Assembly (NCBI GenBank): GCA_031295385.1
Contig: JAUMOL010000018.1
Span: 17,035-81,034, forward strand
DNA length: 64,000 nt
Direction of reading: 5' to 3'
From: Collinsella sp.
GTDB taxonomy: Bacteria; Actinomycetota; Coriobacteriia; Coriobacteriales; Coriobacteriaceae
Below, piece by piece: positions 29,539-40,077 of the stretch. The first letter of the stretch is position 1. Each line of letters begins with the position of its first letter. Made by a program: the position numbers and the translations under genes. The notes under the pieces are model-generated. The model was not told the DNA's origin, did not search any database, and saw nothing but the letters and a program-made list of their open reading frames with translations.

Positions 29539-30495
29539 GTGGAAACCGTTATCAATGCCGTGCTTTCGGAAATGCAGAGCCTTCTTGACCCACATCAGCT
29601 CAAGCATCTAACTATTACGCTTAGACGGGCGCTTGGACCGAAACGGGCGGAGCCAGGACAAGATCTACTTGCGCTCTTTCTCACTGCTAAAGAGGTCGAG
29701 GGATGCTCTCCTAAAACCATTGCATACTATGAGGCAACCTTACAGCATATGAACGCAACGCTTGCTAAGCCCTATACCCAGGTTGAGAGCGACGACTTGC
29801 GCCGCTATCTCAATGATTACAAGGTGAATCGCGGTTCTAGCAAAGTCACAATCGATAATATACGCCGCATCATGTCGAGCTTCTTTTCATGGCTTGAAGA
29901 TGAGAATTACATTGTAAAAAGTCCTGTAAGGCGCATTCGTCGCGTCAAAACAGCTCAAGTAACCAAAGAGGTGCTTAGCGATGAGGAACTGGAGGTCTTG
30001 CGAGACGCCTGTGAATCCAAGCGAGATCTTGCCATCGTTGATCTACTCGCTTCGACGGGCATGCGCATTGGCGAGCTTGTTCGACTCGACAGGAAAGATG
30101 TCAATCTCCACGAGCGTGAATGCCTCGTAATGGGAAAGGGAAATAAACAGCGCCCCGTTTACTTCGACGCGCGTGCTAAGCTGCATCTTACGGAATATCT
30201 TGCGAGCCGTGCCGACAAGAGTCCTGCACTTTTTGTCGCACTCGATTCCTCAGCTCGACGCATTACGGTTGGGAGCATAGAGCTCCGACTGCGTGGCCTA
30301 GGCAAAAGGGCCGGTATCAATCGTGTTCATCCGCATAAGTTTCGTCGTACGCTTGCTACACATGCCATCGATAAGGGAATGCCCATAGAGCAGGTGCAAA
30401 AGCTGCTAGGCCATGCGAAAATAGACACCACCATGCATTACGCCATGGTTAATCAGAACAACGTAAAGGCTTCGCATAGGAAGTATTTGGAATGA
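29539..30495 (+). CDS. Tyrosine recombinase (site-specific invertase of the hsdS locus)
   Basis: An XerC/D-like integrase of 318 residues. The N-terminal SAM-like core-binding domain (LTAKEVEGCSPKTIAYYEATLQHMNATL) is followed by the catalytic domain. The first Arg lies in TGMRIGELVRLDRKD, the HxxR is HPHKFRRTLATH, the next His is in LLGHAKIDTT, and the Tyr is in MHYAMVNQ. All catalytic residues are present. The start is GTG 29539 with AAAGGAG upstream, not the GTG at 29509. Its last codon overlaps the ATG of the following hsdS, so the two are translated together. Position between hsdS pieces and crossover-like sites points to hsdS inversion as its job. Confidence 0.92.
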   Translation: METVINAVLSEMQSLLDPHQLKHLTITLRRALGPKRAEPGQDLLALFLTAKEVEGCSPKTIAYYEATLQHMNATLAKPYTQVESDDLRRYLNDYKVNRGSSKVTIDNIRRIMSSFFSWLEDENYIVKSPVRRIRRVKTAQVTKEVLSDEELEVLRDACESKRDLAIVDLLASTGMRIGELVRLDRKDVNLHERECLVMGKGNKQRPVYFDARAKLHLTEYLASRADKSPALFVALDSSARRITVGSIELRLRGLGKRAGINRVHPHKFRRTLATHAIDKGMPIEQVQKLLGHAKIDTTMHYAMVNQNNVKASHRKYLE

Positions 30496-31595
30496 GCTGG
30501 ACGCAAAAGACCTTGGGAGAGATTGTTAATCTAAAAAGGGGGTTTGACCTTCCCTCCAGCTGCAGAGTTGATGGCCCCTACCCTGTTTTCTCATCTTCGG
30601 GACAAACGGGCACGCATTCGGAAGCCGCCGTTAAGGGGCCATGTGTCATAACTGGGCGTTATGGAACCATTGGTCAAGTTTTTTACTCCGATGCGGCTTG
30701 TTGGCCGTTAAATACGTCTTTGTACTCAACGGAGTTTAAGGGCAATGATCCTAAATTTGTTTATTACCTACTCAAAACTCTTCCATGGCGAGACTACTTA
30801 ACTGCAAGCGCCGTGCCGGGCATAAATCGCAATCACGTTCATCTGTGTCCGGTCTGTGTTCCGGATTACGAGACCCAGACCGCTATCTCTGGCGTTCTGG
30901 GTTCACTAGACAATAAAATTGAACTCAACACTAAGCTAAATGGCTATTTACTTGAGCTGATGAATGTTCAGTACCAACATTCCTTCTGCTGCAACAAGTT
31001 AACCCTCGGGTCAATTTATGACATTGCTGATGTTGTATATGGAGCAGCGTTCAAGTCTGCCTTGTTTAACGAGGAAAAGGTAGGGTATCCCCTGATCCGC
31101 ATACGTGATTTGAGTACCTTCTCTCCGCAGTATTGGACAAATGAGGCTCATCCAAAAAGGGTATTCGTACATCCTGGTGACGTTTTAGCGGGAATGGATG
31201 CCGAATTCACGCCATGTCTCTGGCAGGGTGAAATGGCTGTACTGAATCAGCGAGTTTGCCTGTTCGAGCCCGCTGCCAATTCGGGAGTTTCAAGAAGTTA
31301 TTTGCTTATGGCATTGAACCCATTGTTGGCTTTCATCCAGAACTACGCCTCTGGTACTACCGTCGCGCATATGGGAAAGGGCGATTTGGAAGCGTTGAAC
31401 GTACCTATTCCTGCAAGAGGAGATCTCGAGAGGTTTAATACTATTGCAGAGCCATTGAGAGAACAGATTGTTCAGAATTCGATACAGAACCGAAAACTGG
31501 CTGCTCTTCGTGACGCTCTTCTCCCCAAACTTATGTCGGGCGAGATCGACGTCTCGAGGATCGATCTCACGCAGCTAAATAGCCATTTAGCTTAG
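30492..31595 (+). CDS. hsdS: Type I restriction specificity subunit HsdS, full-length copy on opposite strand
   Basis: The DNA-sequence-reading subunit of a type I system. 367 residues: a first target-recognition domain (about 1-135), a central conserved region LDNKIELNTKLNGYLLELM, a second target-recognition domain (about 165-310) and a terminal conserved region ending in EIDVSRIDLTQLNSHLA. Intact, but not in the hsdRM operon; it follows the recombinase with an ATGA overlap and faces the operon. Its C-terminal half lies exactly between inverted sites 2 and 3. In this orientation it may be expressed from the recombinase promoter, or be mainly a donor of recognition domains. Confidence 0.93.
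   Translation: MSWTQKTLGEIVNLKRGFDLPSSCRVDGPYPVFSSSGQTGTHSEAAVKGPCVITGRYGTIGQVFYSDAACWPLNTSLYSTEFKGNDPKFVYYLLKTLPWRDYLTASAVPGINRNHVHLCPVCVPDYETQTAISGVLGSLDNKIELNTKLNGYLLELMNVQYQHSFCCNKLTLGSIYDIADVVYGAAFKSALFNEEKVGYPLIRIRDLSTFSPQYWTNEAHPKRVFVHPGDVLAGMDAEFTPCLWQGEMAVLNQRVCLFEPAANSGVSRSYLLMALNPLLAFIQNYASGTTVAHMGKGDLEALNVPIPARGDLERFNTIAEPLREQIVQNSIQNRKLAALRDALLPKLMSGEIDVSRIDLTQLNSHLA
30924..30953 (+). other. hsdS recombination site 2 (centre of full-length hsdS)
   Basis: AGCTAAAT-GGCT-ATTTACTT at 30934-30953. The 27 bases 30924-30950 are identical to the reverse complement of 31576-31602. The site sits in the codons for NTKLNGYL. Confidence 0.8.
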
Positions 31596-32112
31596 TGTTG
31601 AGGCGGATTTTATTTGAGATAGAATCGCATAGCATAACGATTGAGTCTTGTGTCGAGCGATCGGGCAGGGGGACTGGCATTTGTGCGTAAGTCTTAGCGT
31701 TGATATTGCCTCTGGTGCTACCGGTGTTAAAGGAGGCTATCCAGTCCCAATAAGCTTTCGACTGGGCATAGTATTTGACATAGCGAGGATTAACTTTCTT
31801 ATCGTCCAACGAGAAGCGAATTAAGAAGCCCGCGAAGGCAAACTCGCCGTCGCGAGAATCGTAGTAATAATTCCTCCCAGTACTGTTGCCCGTTCTGGCG
31901 AAAACAATATCGCCTTCACTTAGCATGTATTTGTAAGCGTCGGAGTCGTTTACCGATTTGCGGTCGTTCCAATTCAGGGTACCATCATCGTTGATGTCCG
32001 TAATACGAAGATATGCAGGCAATTTCGCATCGAAATCCACAGCCGAAGCGGCGATACCGTATTTTCCGCCACCGAGGCTAAGTTCTCCTAGAGTTGAAAC
32101 ACTAAAGCTCAT
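31567..32112 (-). CDS. hsdS: Half-length HsdS in the hsdRM operon
   Basis: The operon copy of the specificity subunit, only 181 residues. The ATG at 32112 overlaps the end of hsdM by 11 bases, the usual translational coupling. It carries one target-recognition domain (LGELSLGGGKYGIAAS...TYAQMPVPLPDRS) and the central conserved NKIRLNTKLNGYL, then stops after two Ala at inverted site 3. The second half is absent and is present, inverted, in the facing gene. Half-size HsdS proteins can dimerise in some systems, so this state may be off or may recognise a palindromic target. The start at 32187 seen in the longer frame lies inside hsdM and is not used. Confidence 0.9.
   Translation of the reverse strand: MSFSVSTLGELSLGGGKYGIAASAVDFDAKLPAYLRITDINDDGTLNWNDRKSVNDSDAYKYMLSEGDIVFARTGNSTGRNYYYDSRDGEFAFAGFLIRFSLDDKKVNPRYVKYYAQSKAYWDWIASFNTGSTRGNINAKTYAQMPVPLPDRSTQDSIVMLCDSISNKIRLNTKLNGYLAA
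31573..31602 (-). other. hsdS recombination site 3 (end of both convergent hsdS genes)
   Basis: On the minus strand AGCTAAAT-GGCT-ATTTAGCT (31573-31592) inside the 27-base repeat 31576-31602 that is shared, inverted, with site 2. It encodes NTKLNGYLAA-stop for the minus-strand gene and QLNSHLA-stop for the plus-strand gene. Confidence 0.82.
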
Positions 32113-33625
32113 ATCCAATCGCCTCCAGATTCTTCTTAATCTGCTCCTGCAAGCGGTTGGACTCTTCAAAGCACTTTGAAATTTCACTGGTCAGGCGTGC
32201 CATCTTCTCATCAAACGGCTCACCGTCGTCTTCGACCTCGGCAATGCCTACGTAGCGACCGGGCGTCAGGATGAAATCTTGCTTGGCGATTTCATCCAAA
32301 TCCGCTATGGCGCTGAACCCCTTCACGGGCTCGAACTCGCCCTTGCGGAAGGAGCCAAATGCGGATGCAATTTTGTTGATGTCTTCTTCGGTAAACTCGC
32401 GTAGTTTGCGAGAGACCATGGTGCCCATTTCGCGGGCATCGATGAATAGTGTCTTGCCGGACTGAGCCTTCTTCTTGTTCAGGATCCACAGGCACACGGG
32501 AATTTGGGTGCTGTAGAACAGCTGCCCCGGCATGGCTACAATGCCCTCTACCAAATCGTCCTCTACGATAGCGCGTCGAATATCGCCCTCGCCGCTCGTC
32601 TGGCTTGAGAGCGACCCGTTTGCCAATACGAGGCCAATCTTGCCCGTGCCGTTAAGATGCCAAATCATATGCTGCATCCAAGCGAAGTTAGCGTTGCCCG
32701 TGGGCGGCATGCCGTACTTCCAACGTACGTCTTCCTGCAGCGCTTCGCCGCCCCAGTTCTTGAGGTTGAAGGGTGGGTTTGCCAACACATAGTCAAACTT
32801 TTCATTCTTGTGCTGGTCGGTGCTGAAGGTGTCTGCATAGTTGCCCAAATCGGCCTCGATGCCTCGAATACCGAGGTTCATCTTTGCGAGCTTCCACGTG
32901 GTAGGGTTGCTCTCCTGGCCAAAGATGGTGATGTCCTGTACCACGTTGCCGCCATGGTGCTCGACGAAGGCGGCGGACTGCACGAACATGCCTCCGCTGC
33001 CGCAGCAGGGGTCGTACACACGACCGTGGAAAGGCTGGAGGATTTCAACCAGCGTGCGCACGATGCACGACGGCGTATAGAACTCGCCGGCGTTTTTGCC
33101 CTCCATTGATGCGAATTTCTGCAGGCAATATTCGTATGCGCGCCCTAACAGGTCTTTCTCGCTCTCGTTATCGGTCATTTGTACGTTTGTGAATAAGTCA
33201 ACGACGTCGCCCAAGCGCCTCTTGTCTAGTTCGGGACGAGCGAAGTTCTTGGGCAGCACGTCTTTGAGCTTGTCGTTCTCGCGCTCGATGGCGCGCATGG
33301 CATTGTCAATGATCTGGCCAACTTCGGGCGTATGCGCCGCCTGTGAGATATTCACCCAACGTGCTTCTTCGGGAACGAAGAAGACATTCTGCTCCATGTA
33401 GCAGTCGCGATCCTCCTCGTCGCCGTAACCCTCTGCGACGAGCTCTAGGTAGCGTTCGTCGAAACGGTCTGAGAGGTACTTCAGGAAAATAAGGCCTAAC
33501 ACGACGTTTTTGTACTCGGCAGCGTCCAAGTTGCCACGCAGCACATCTGCAGCGTTCCACAGCTGATCCTCAAAGCCAACGTCGGCCGTGTTCTTCTTGG
33601 TGTCCTTAGCCTTGCTTTTAGCCAT
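32102..33625 (-). CDS. hsdM: Type I DNA adenine methyltransferase subunit HsdM
   Basis: N6-adenine methylase of the type I complex. 507 residues. Seen: an N-terminal HsdM helical domain (LWNAADVLRGNLDAAEYKNVVLGLIFLKYLSDRF), the SAM motif DPCCGSGGMFVQSA near residue 203, and the catalytic NPPF in LANPPFNLKNWG near residue 280. The start lies 14 bases after the stop of hsdR, with AGGGAG upstream. It is the second gene of hsdR-hsdM-hsdS. Confidence 0.96.
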   Translation of the reverse strand: MAKSKAKDTKKNTADVGFEDQLWNAADVLRGNLDAAEYKNVVLGLIFLKYLSDRFDERYLELVAEGYGDEEDRDCYMEQNVFFVPEEARWVNISQAAHTPEVGQIIDNAMRAIERENDKLKDVLPKNFARPELDKRRLGDVVDLFTNVQMTDNESEKDLLGRAYEYCLQKFASMEGKNAGEFYTPSCIVRTLVEILQPFHGRVYDPCCGSGGMFVQSAAFVEHHGGNVVQDITIFGQESNPTTWKLAKMNLGIRGIEADLGNYADTFSTDQHKNEKFDYVLANPPFNLKNWGGEALQEDVRWKYGMPPTGNANFAWMQHMIWHLNGTGKIGLVLANGSLSSQTSGEGDIRRAIVEDDLVEGIVAMPGQLFYSTQIPVCLWILNKKKAQSGKTLFIDAREMGTMVSRKLREFTEEDINKIASAFGSFRKGEFEPVKGFSAIADLDEIAKQDFILTPGRYVGIAEVEDDGEPFDEKMARLTSEISKCFEESNRLQEQIKKNLEAIGYEL

Positions 33626-33639
33626 GCTGTTTTAACTCC

Positions 33640-36729
<3,090 letters not shown>

Positions 36730-36910
36730 GCGCACTCCTTACCTTATGCTTCTTCGACGTTGGTGAGCCTGTCCACCATTGCATTCTAGCAGTTAATCTT
36801 GCATATATTGGTATATCTGACACCCGTTGGTCGCCATTTCTCTTATCGGTTGATTACATTAGAATGGCAGTCAGTGGCAGGGCTCGTTTATTAATTAAAT
36901 CGGCTTCAAT

Positions 36911-37450
36911 TTACAGGCACTCGTGTTGTGACAGTTGGCCAAGCGCTTGCTTGAAGCTGTTGTTGGTGATCTTGAGGTCGTTTCCCGTTTGCATTTTAAT
37001 GAGTGTCGGGTAGTCATCCGGATTGTTCTCAACGCGAGCGATGAAACTCGAGGCTTCATCGGCGCCCGGAGTCTTGTGAGGCATGGGGCCCGCAAGTATT
37101 GCGGCGTAGCCCATCGAGCCGCGTATTTTGCCGAAGTTGAAGTGCTTGAGTCGGGAATATTCGAGCTGGAACTCAAATCGATTCGGATCGAACCCTTTCT
37201 TGCGGGCGATACTGCGCAGCTTGTCGACGTTAACGGCGCTTGCGCCGACAACGAGGATCTTACCCAGAAAACGTTCCTCATGGGGATCGTTTTCGCTTAC
37301 GAGAAGGTCGGACATTCCAAGGGATGCCAAAAGATCCTCTAGGGTGTCTTCGCGATTCGCCTTTGTTATGGCGGGTAGTAGTTCGAGCCCCATGCGCCCC
37401 ATCATCTCGTCGCAAAGGTCGGAGAGCTCCTGAATGGTGAGATGCGCCAA
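36911..37450 (-). CDS. Small Rossmann-like protein paired with the methylase fusion
   Basis: Not firmly recognised. 179 residues, starting with TTG 2 bases after the stop of the methylase-specificity gene; GGAGGG inside that gene's end is its ribosome site. A helical N-terminus (about 1-60) precedes KILVVGASAVNVDKLRSIARKKG, a beta-alpha unit of Rossmann type. Then comes GYAAILAGPMPHKTPGADEASSF with a pHK motif, and a DDYPTLIKM strand. The layout resembles DUF2325-like domains, which is a weak match by eye. No helix-turn-helix is evident. Strict coupling to the methylase gene implies a shared function. Confidence 0.7.
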   Translation of the reverse strand: MAHLTIQELSDLCDEMMGRMGLELLPAITKANREDTLEDLLASLGMSDLLVSENDPHEERFLGKILVVGASAVNVDKLRSIARKKGFDPNRFEFQLEYSRLKHFNFGKIRGSMGYAAILAGPMPHKTPGADEASSFIARVENNPDDYPTLIKMQTGNDLKITNNSFKQALGQLSQHECL

Positions 37451-37452
37451 GG

Positions 37453-39174
37453 CTAACCCTCCTCATCGAAAAGGTCGGTAAGTTCCTGGCGGGCTCGAGA
37501 TAGACGTAACTTTAACAACTTGATCTCGTCTGTCTTGGCGAGATAGGCATCGGCAATCGTCTTCTGACGATCGGCGTCCTCGAGGGGCACCTTGATGTTG
37601 CTGAGAGCTTTGATGGGCACACTGGGTATGGTAGTGCCGACTGCTTCGCGGGCAAGGAGCTCTTTTCCAGTGGGGCTCGAGAAAAACGCTGCGAGATAGT
37701 AGGGGTCAATCTTTTCTCTGTTGGTGCTCAATACGTACAGGTTTCCATTCGCGATGATTTTTCGATCTTCGGGAACTTCGGCAACCGCAACCTTGAATGG
37801 GGCTCCAGACTTTGAGATGAGGACGTCACCGTCGTGGATGCGATGCTTCTCAAGCTTCATGTCGAGCGTGGAGAGGTTTGGAAGGTCGTCGTCGATAGAC
37901 CCATCAGAGATATTTCCCAGGTTGAGATAGCTGAGTCCGGTGTCTTCGTCACAGACAAGTGCATCGAGTTCTGCTGCGCGAACGCTTGCGCCTCGCATGA
38001 TTTTTGCGACGCTCCCGAGCTCAACCCCATTCGGGACCTCGATTTCTTTTTCGAGATAACGCTTTGCAGAGAGATCGAAGTCACGCGCCGCAATTTCATC
38101 AAGTGTTTTGAAAACACTCTTTTCGGAATCGGTGCCGAGGCGCTCGACAATCGCGTTAATGGCGGTTTCGTCAATTGAGCAGCTGCGGCGATCATTGGTG
38201 CCTAAATCAGTTGCATCGACAAAGCGAACCCCCTTGGAGCCGCCTGCGCTAAGGATGACGAATGACGTTTGAATCATCGTGTAGGGAGCAAAGACCCCCT
38301 TAGGCAGTGCGACAATCGCTTTAATGAAACCGTTCTTAACGAAATATTCGCGAACAGGTTTATCCATGCCATTGAAGCACGCGCCGTTCGACATGACTGC
38401 GGCGGCGGTCCCGTCCTTTTTAAGGGAATCGACAAGAAGACGGTTGAAGACCCAATCGGATGACGACGGGCGGCTGTAGCGTTCCTGGCCTTTCATGACT
38501 TTCTCAATGTAATTAGAACTCTTATAGAACATCTTGGTCTGCATTCCCCAGGGGTAGTTGGAGAATGCTTTATCTACAGGATTGCACTCGATGCTGCTGT
38601 CGAAATAGCGAAACATGTCATCACAGGCATAGTAAATCTGCGAACTCTTGACTTTGGAACGGAGCTTTGCGATGGCAAGGGTGTTCGAATTTAGTTCGAC
38701 GCCCATAAGTTTGGCATCGGGGCATTTCGTCGCGGCAGCTTCGAGAAAATTGCCCGTTCCGCAGCCGAAGTCAATGACCTTCTCGCCGGACTTAATATCT
38801 AGAACAGCAAGTGCGAGGTGCGCGATTCCCTCGGGGGTCGAGGACTCTCCGCCAAAGATTCCCTGGCTGATCGGGCCGTCCTGAAGGAATTTGTCGATTG
38901 CTTCTTCGTTGAAATTGGAAAGAGCGGCAAGGAGTTCGTCGAATGATCCGTCTGCGGCAATTCGTTTATAGGCGTGATCGAGCAGAGCAGCGATATCGCC
39001 GTCACCCTGGGATGCGAGCTCAATCATTTCGGCGTGGTCGTCGCATCTGCCGGTTTTCTGAGCGAAGCGCGCGAGATAAACGAGCGGATAGAGATAGTCG
39101 GACGGCAATGAACTGCGGAGACGGGTCGTGAGAGTCCAGCTGATTTCCTTTGCCTGTGCGTTGACGTTAAACAA
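37453..39174 (-). CDS. N6-DNA methylase fused to a specificity domain (M-S fusion)
   Basis: One protein of about 573 residues that combines an HsdM-like methylase and a C-terminal HsdS-like recognition domain. Seen: SAM motif VIDFGCGTGNFLEAA near residue 131. The motif IV position reads SNYPWG (N-Y-P-W rather than NPPY/F) near 204. The C-terminal domain holds GSVAKIMRGASVRAAEL, HDGDVLISKSGAPFKVA and IPSVPIKALSNIKVPL, typical of HsdS halves, and ends in a coiled helix. No nuclease is fused. The start is taken as TTG 39174, with AAAGGA 6 bases upstream; an ATG at 39189 lacks a ribosome site. Three identical-pattern palindromes lie just upstream. Confidence 0.85.
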   Translation of the reverse strand: MFNVNAQAKEISWTLTTRLRSSLPSDYLYPLVYLARFAQKTGRCDDHAEMIELASQGDGDIAALLDHAYKRIAADGSFDELLAALSNFNEEAIDKFLQDGPISQGIFGGESSTPEGIAHLALAVLDIKSGEKVIDFGCGTGNFLEAAATKCPDAKLMGVELNSNTLAIAKLRSKVKSSQIYYACDDMFRYFDSSIECNPVDKAFSNYPWGMQTKMFYKSSNYIEKVMKGQERYSRPSSSDWVFNRLLVDSLKKDGTAAAVMSNGACFNGMDKPVREYFVKNGFIKAIVALPKGVFAPYTMIQTSFVILSAGGSKGVRFVDATDLGTNDRRSCSIDETAINAIVERLGTDSEKSVFKTLDEIAARDFDLSAKRYLEKEIEVPNGVELGSVAKIMRGASVRAAELDALVCDEDTGLSYLNLGNISDGSIDDDLPNLSTLDMKLEKHRIHDGDVLISKSGAPFKVAVAEVPEDRKIIANGNLYVLSTNREKIDPYYLAAFFSSPTGKELLAREAVGTTIPSVPIKALSNIKVPLEDADRQKTIADAYLAKTDEIKLLKLRLSRARQELTDLFDEEG

Positions 39175-39194
39175 TTTGAATCCTTTCATTGATT

Positions 39195-39208
39195 GGTTAT
39201 CAATAACC
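39195..39208. promoter_or_regulatory. Operator-like palindrome 1 (GGTTATNNATAACC)
   Basis: GGTTATCAATAACC, a perfect dyad, 21 bases upstream of the likely TTG start of the methylase fusion. A regulator bound here would block translation initiation or transcription. Confidence 0.7.
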
Positions 39209-39231
39209 GCTGATTGAACTATAGCACATAA

Positions 39232-39245
39232 GGTTATTGATAACC
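39232..39245. promoter_or_regulatory. Operator-like palindrome 2 (GGTTATNNATAACC)
   Basis: GGTTATTGATAACC, same dyad as palindrome 1, 37 bases further upstream. Confidence 0.7.
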
Positions 39246-39257
39246 AGATGGTTTTCA

Positions 39258-39271
39258 GGTTATTTATAACC
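39258..39271. promoter_or_regulatory. Operator-like palindrome 3 (GGTTATNNATAACC)
   Basis: GGTTATTTATAACC, same dyad, 26 bases beyond palindrome 2. Three copies in 77 bases are very unlikely by chance. The rest of the 39272-39526 gap shows no further clear signal except the 30-base repeat at 39441. Confidence 0.7.
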
Positions 39272-39440
39272 AAAGCCCTTGTTCTAGTCGCATTGATCCG
39301 TCGGAGCCAGCTGGTTTTGCCCACAAGCTAATGATTTGGTAACGGATAAAGGCATGAGAGCTGAATCGGAGCAGCGCGCAATTGCTGTTTCAATCTATTC
39401 ACTGTTGAGGACGAGAGCGCACGGCATGCCATCTCACGGT

Positions 39441-39470
39441 TTTGGAACAGTGCCGATCTAACTGGTAATC
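39441..39470 (+). repeat. 30-bp direct repeat, copy 1
   Basis: Begins TTTGGAACAGTGCCGATCTA and matches 41237-41266 at 26 of 30 positions in the same orientation. The pair brackets a 1.8 kb stretch with a small PH-like gene, a CRISPR remnant and hicB. It may be a duplicated leader or a remnant of insertion. Confidence 0.5.
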
Positions 39471-39526
39471 TAGCAATATGACAGCTCGAACCGCAATCTA
39501 ACCGACGTCAACAAAGAGGAGTAGAA

Positions 39527-39796
39527 ATGGACAACGACACACTGCTGTTTAGGGATAAGGGTGCCGGTGTATTCAAGGAAATCTGCATCTACCCGAACCG
39601 GATCACCACGCTCAAGAAGAACCGCTTCTTCGGCACGCATGAAGAGGTGGTTTACCTGAATGACGTTACCGGTGTCTATAGAATCAATGGCAAGCAGGTG
39701 ATCTTGAACAACAGGCTGCGGACGGGCTATGACTACAGGCTGAGCAGCCGCTCCCAGGCACAGGAATTCGTGAGGGTCCTGAACTCGATTATGTAG
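39527..39796 (+). CDS. Small PH-like-domain protein, paralogue 1
   Basis: 89 residues, no signal peptide. The pattern IYPNRITTLKK...VYLNDVTGVYRINGKQVILNNRLRTG...LSSRSQAQEFVRVLN is a short run of beta strands followed by one C-terminal helix, like a bacterial pleckstrin-homology-like domain (DUF4429 type by resemblance). AAAGAGGAG precedes the ATG. A close paralogue of equal length lies at 43588. Function unknown. Confidence 0.75.
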   Translation: MDNDTLLFRDKGAGVFKEICIYPNRITTLKKNRFFGTHEEVVYLNDVTGVYRINGKQVILNNRLRTGYDYRLSSRSQAQEFVRVLNSIM

Positions 39797-39803
39797 CCGA
39801 TAG

Positions 39804-39892
39804 CTATTCCCCGCACGCGCGGTGGTGATCCCTCAGGTAATACAACGGGCATTGCGCTAGCCTGCTGTTTCCCACACACGCGGGGATGATCC
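39804..39892 (+). CRISPR. Degenerate two-repeat type I-E-like CRISPR remnant
   Basis: Two 28-base units (39804-39831 and 39865-39892) match at 22 of 28 positions and flank a 33-base spacer, giving the 61-base period of type I-E arrays. The second unit, GTTTCCCACACACGCGGGGA then TGATCC, resembles the type I-E repeat family of actinobacteria, with the inner CGCGG palindrome and a GATCC end. No third unit is found one period up- or downstream and no cas genes are present. It is probably a relic; chance resemblance cannot be excluded. Confidence 0.45.
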
Positions 39893-40077
39893 CTGCCTGT
39901 CCGAGGATGAAGTCAGGCGGCCGGACCGTCTCGTCACGATGTGACTCGACACGCTAGAGGACAGGGTAGAGCGTCACGTTCTGACGAGCATGGAAGGCTG
40001 CGAGTGCCTGGGCAAGTCCGGGGAGTGGCTTAGACGGCGGGATGGCTTTAGCTCCGCTCCCTTGGGGGTCGAAAGAT

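Noticed and set aside
39893..40077. Possible HicA toxin upstream of hicB
   Set aside because: The only frame of size (from ATG 39989) shows no HicA pattern such as GSHH, so no toxin was called.
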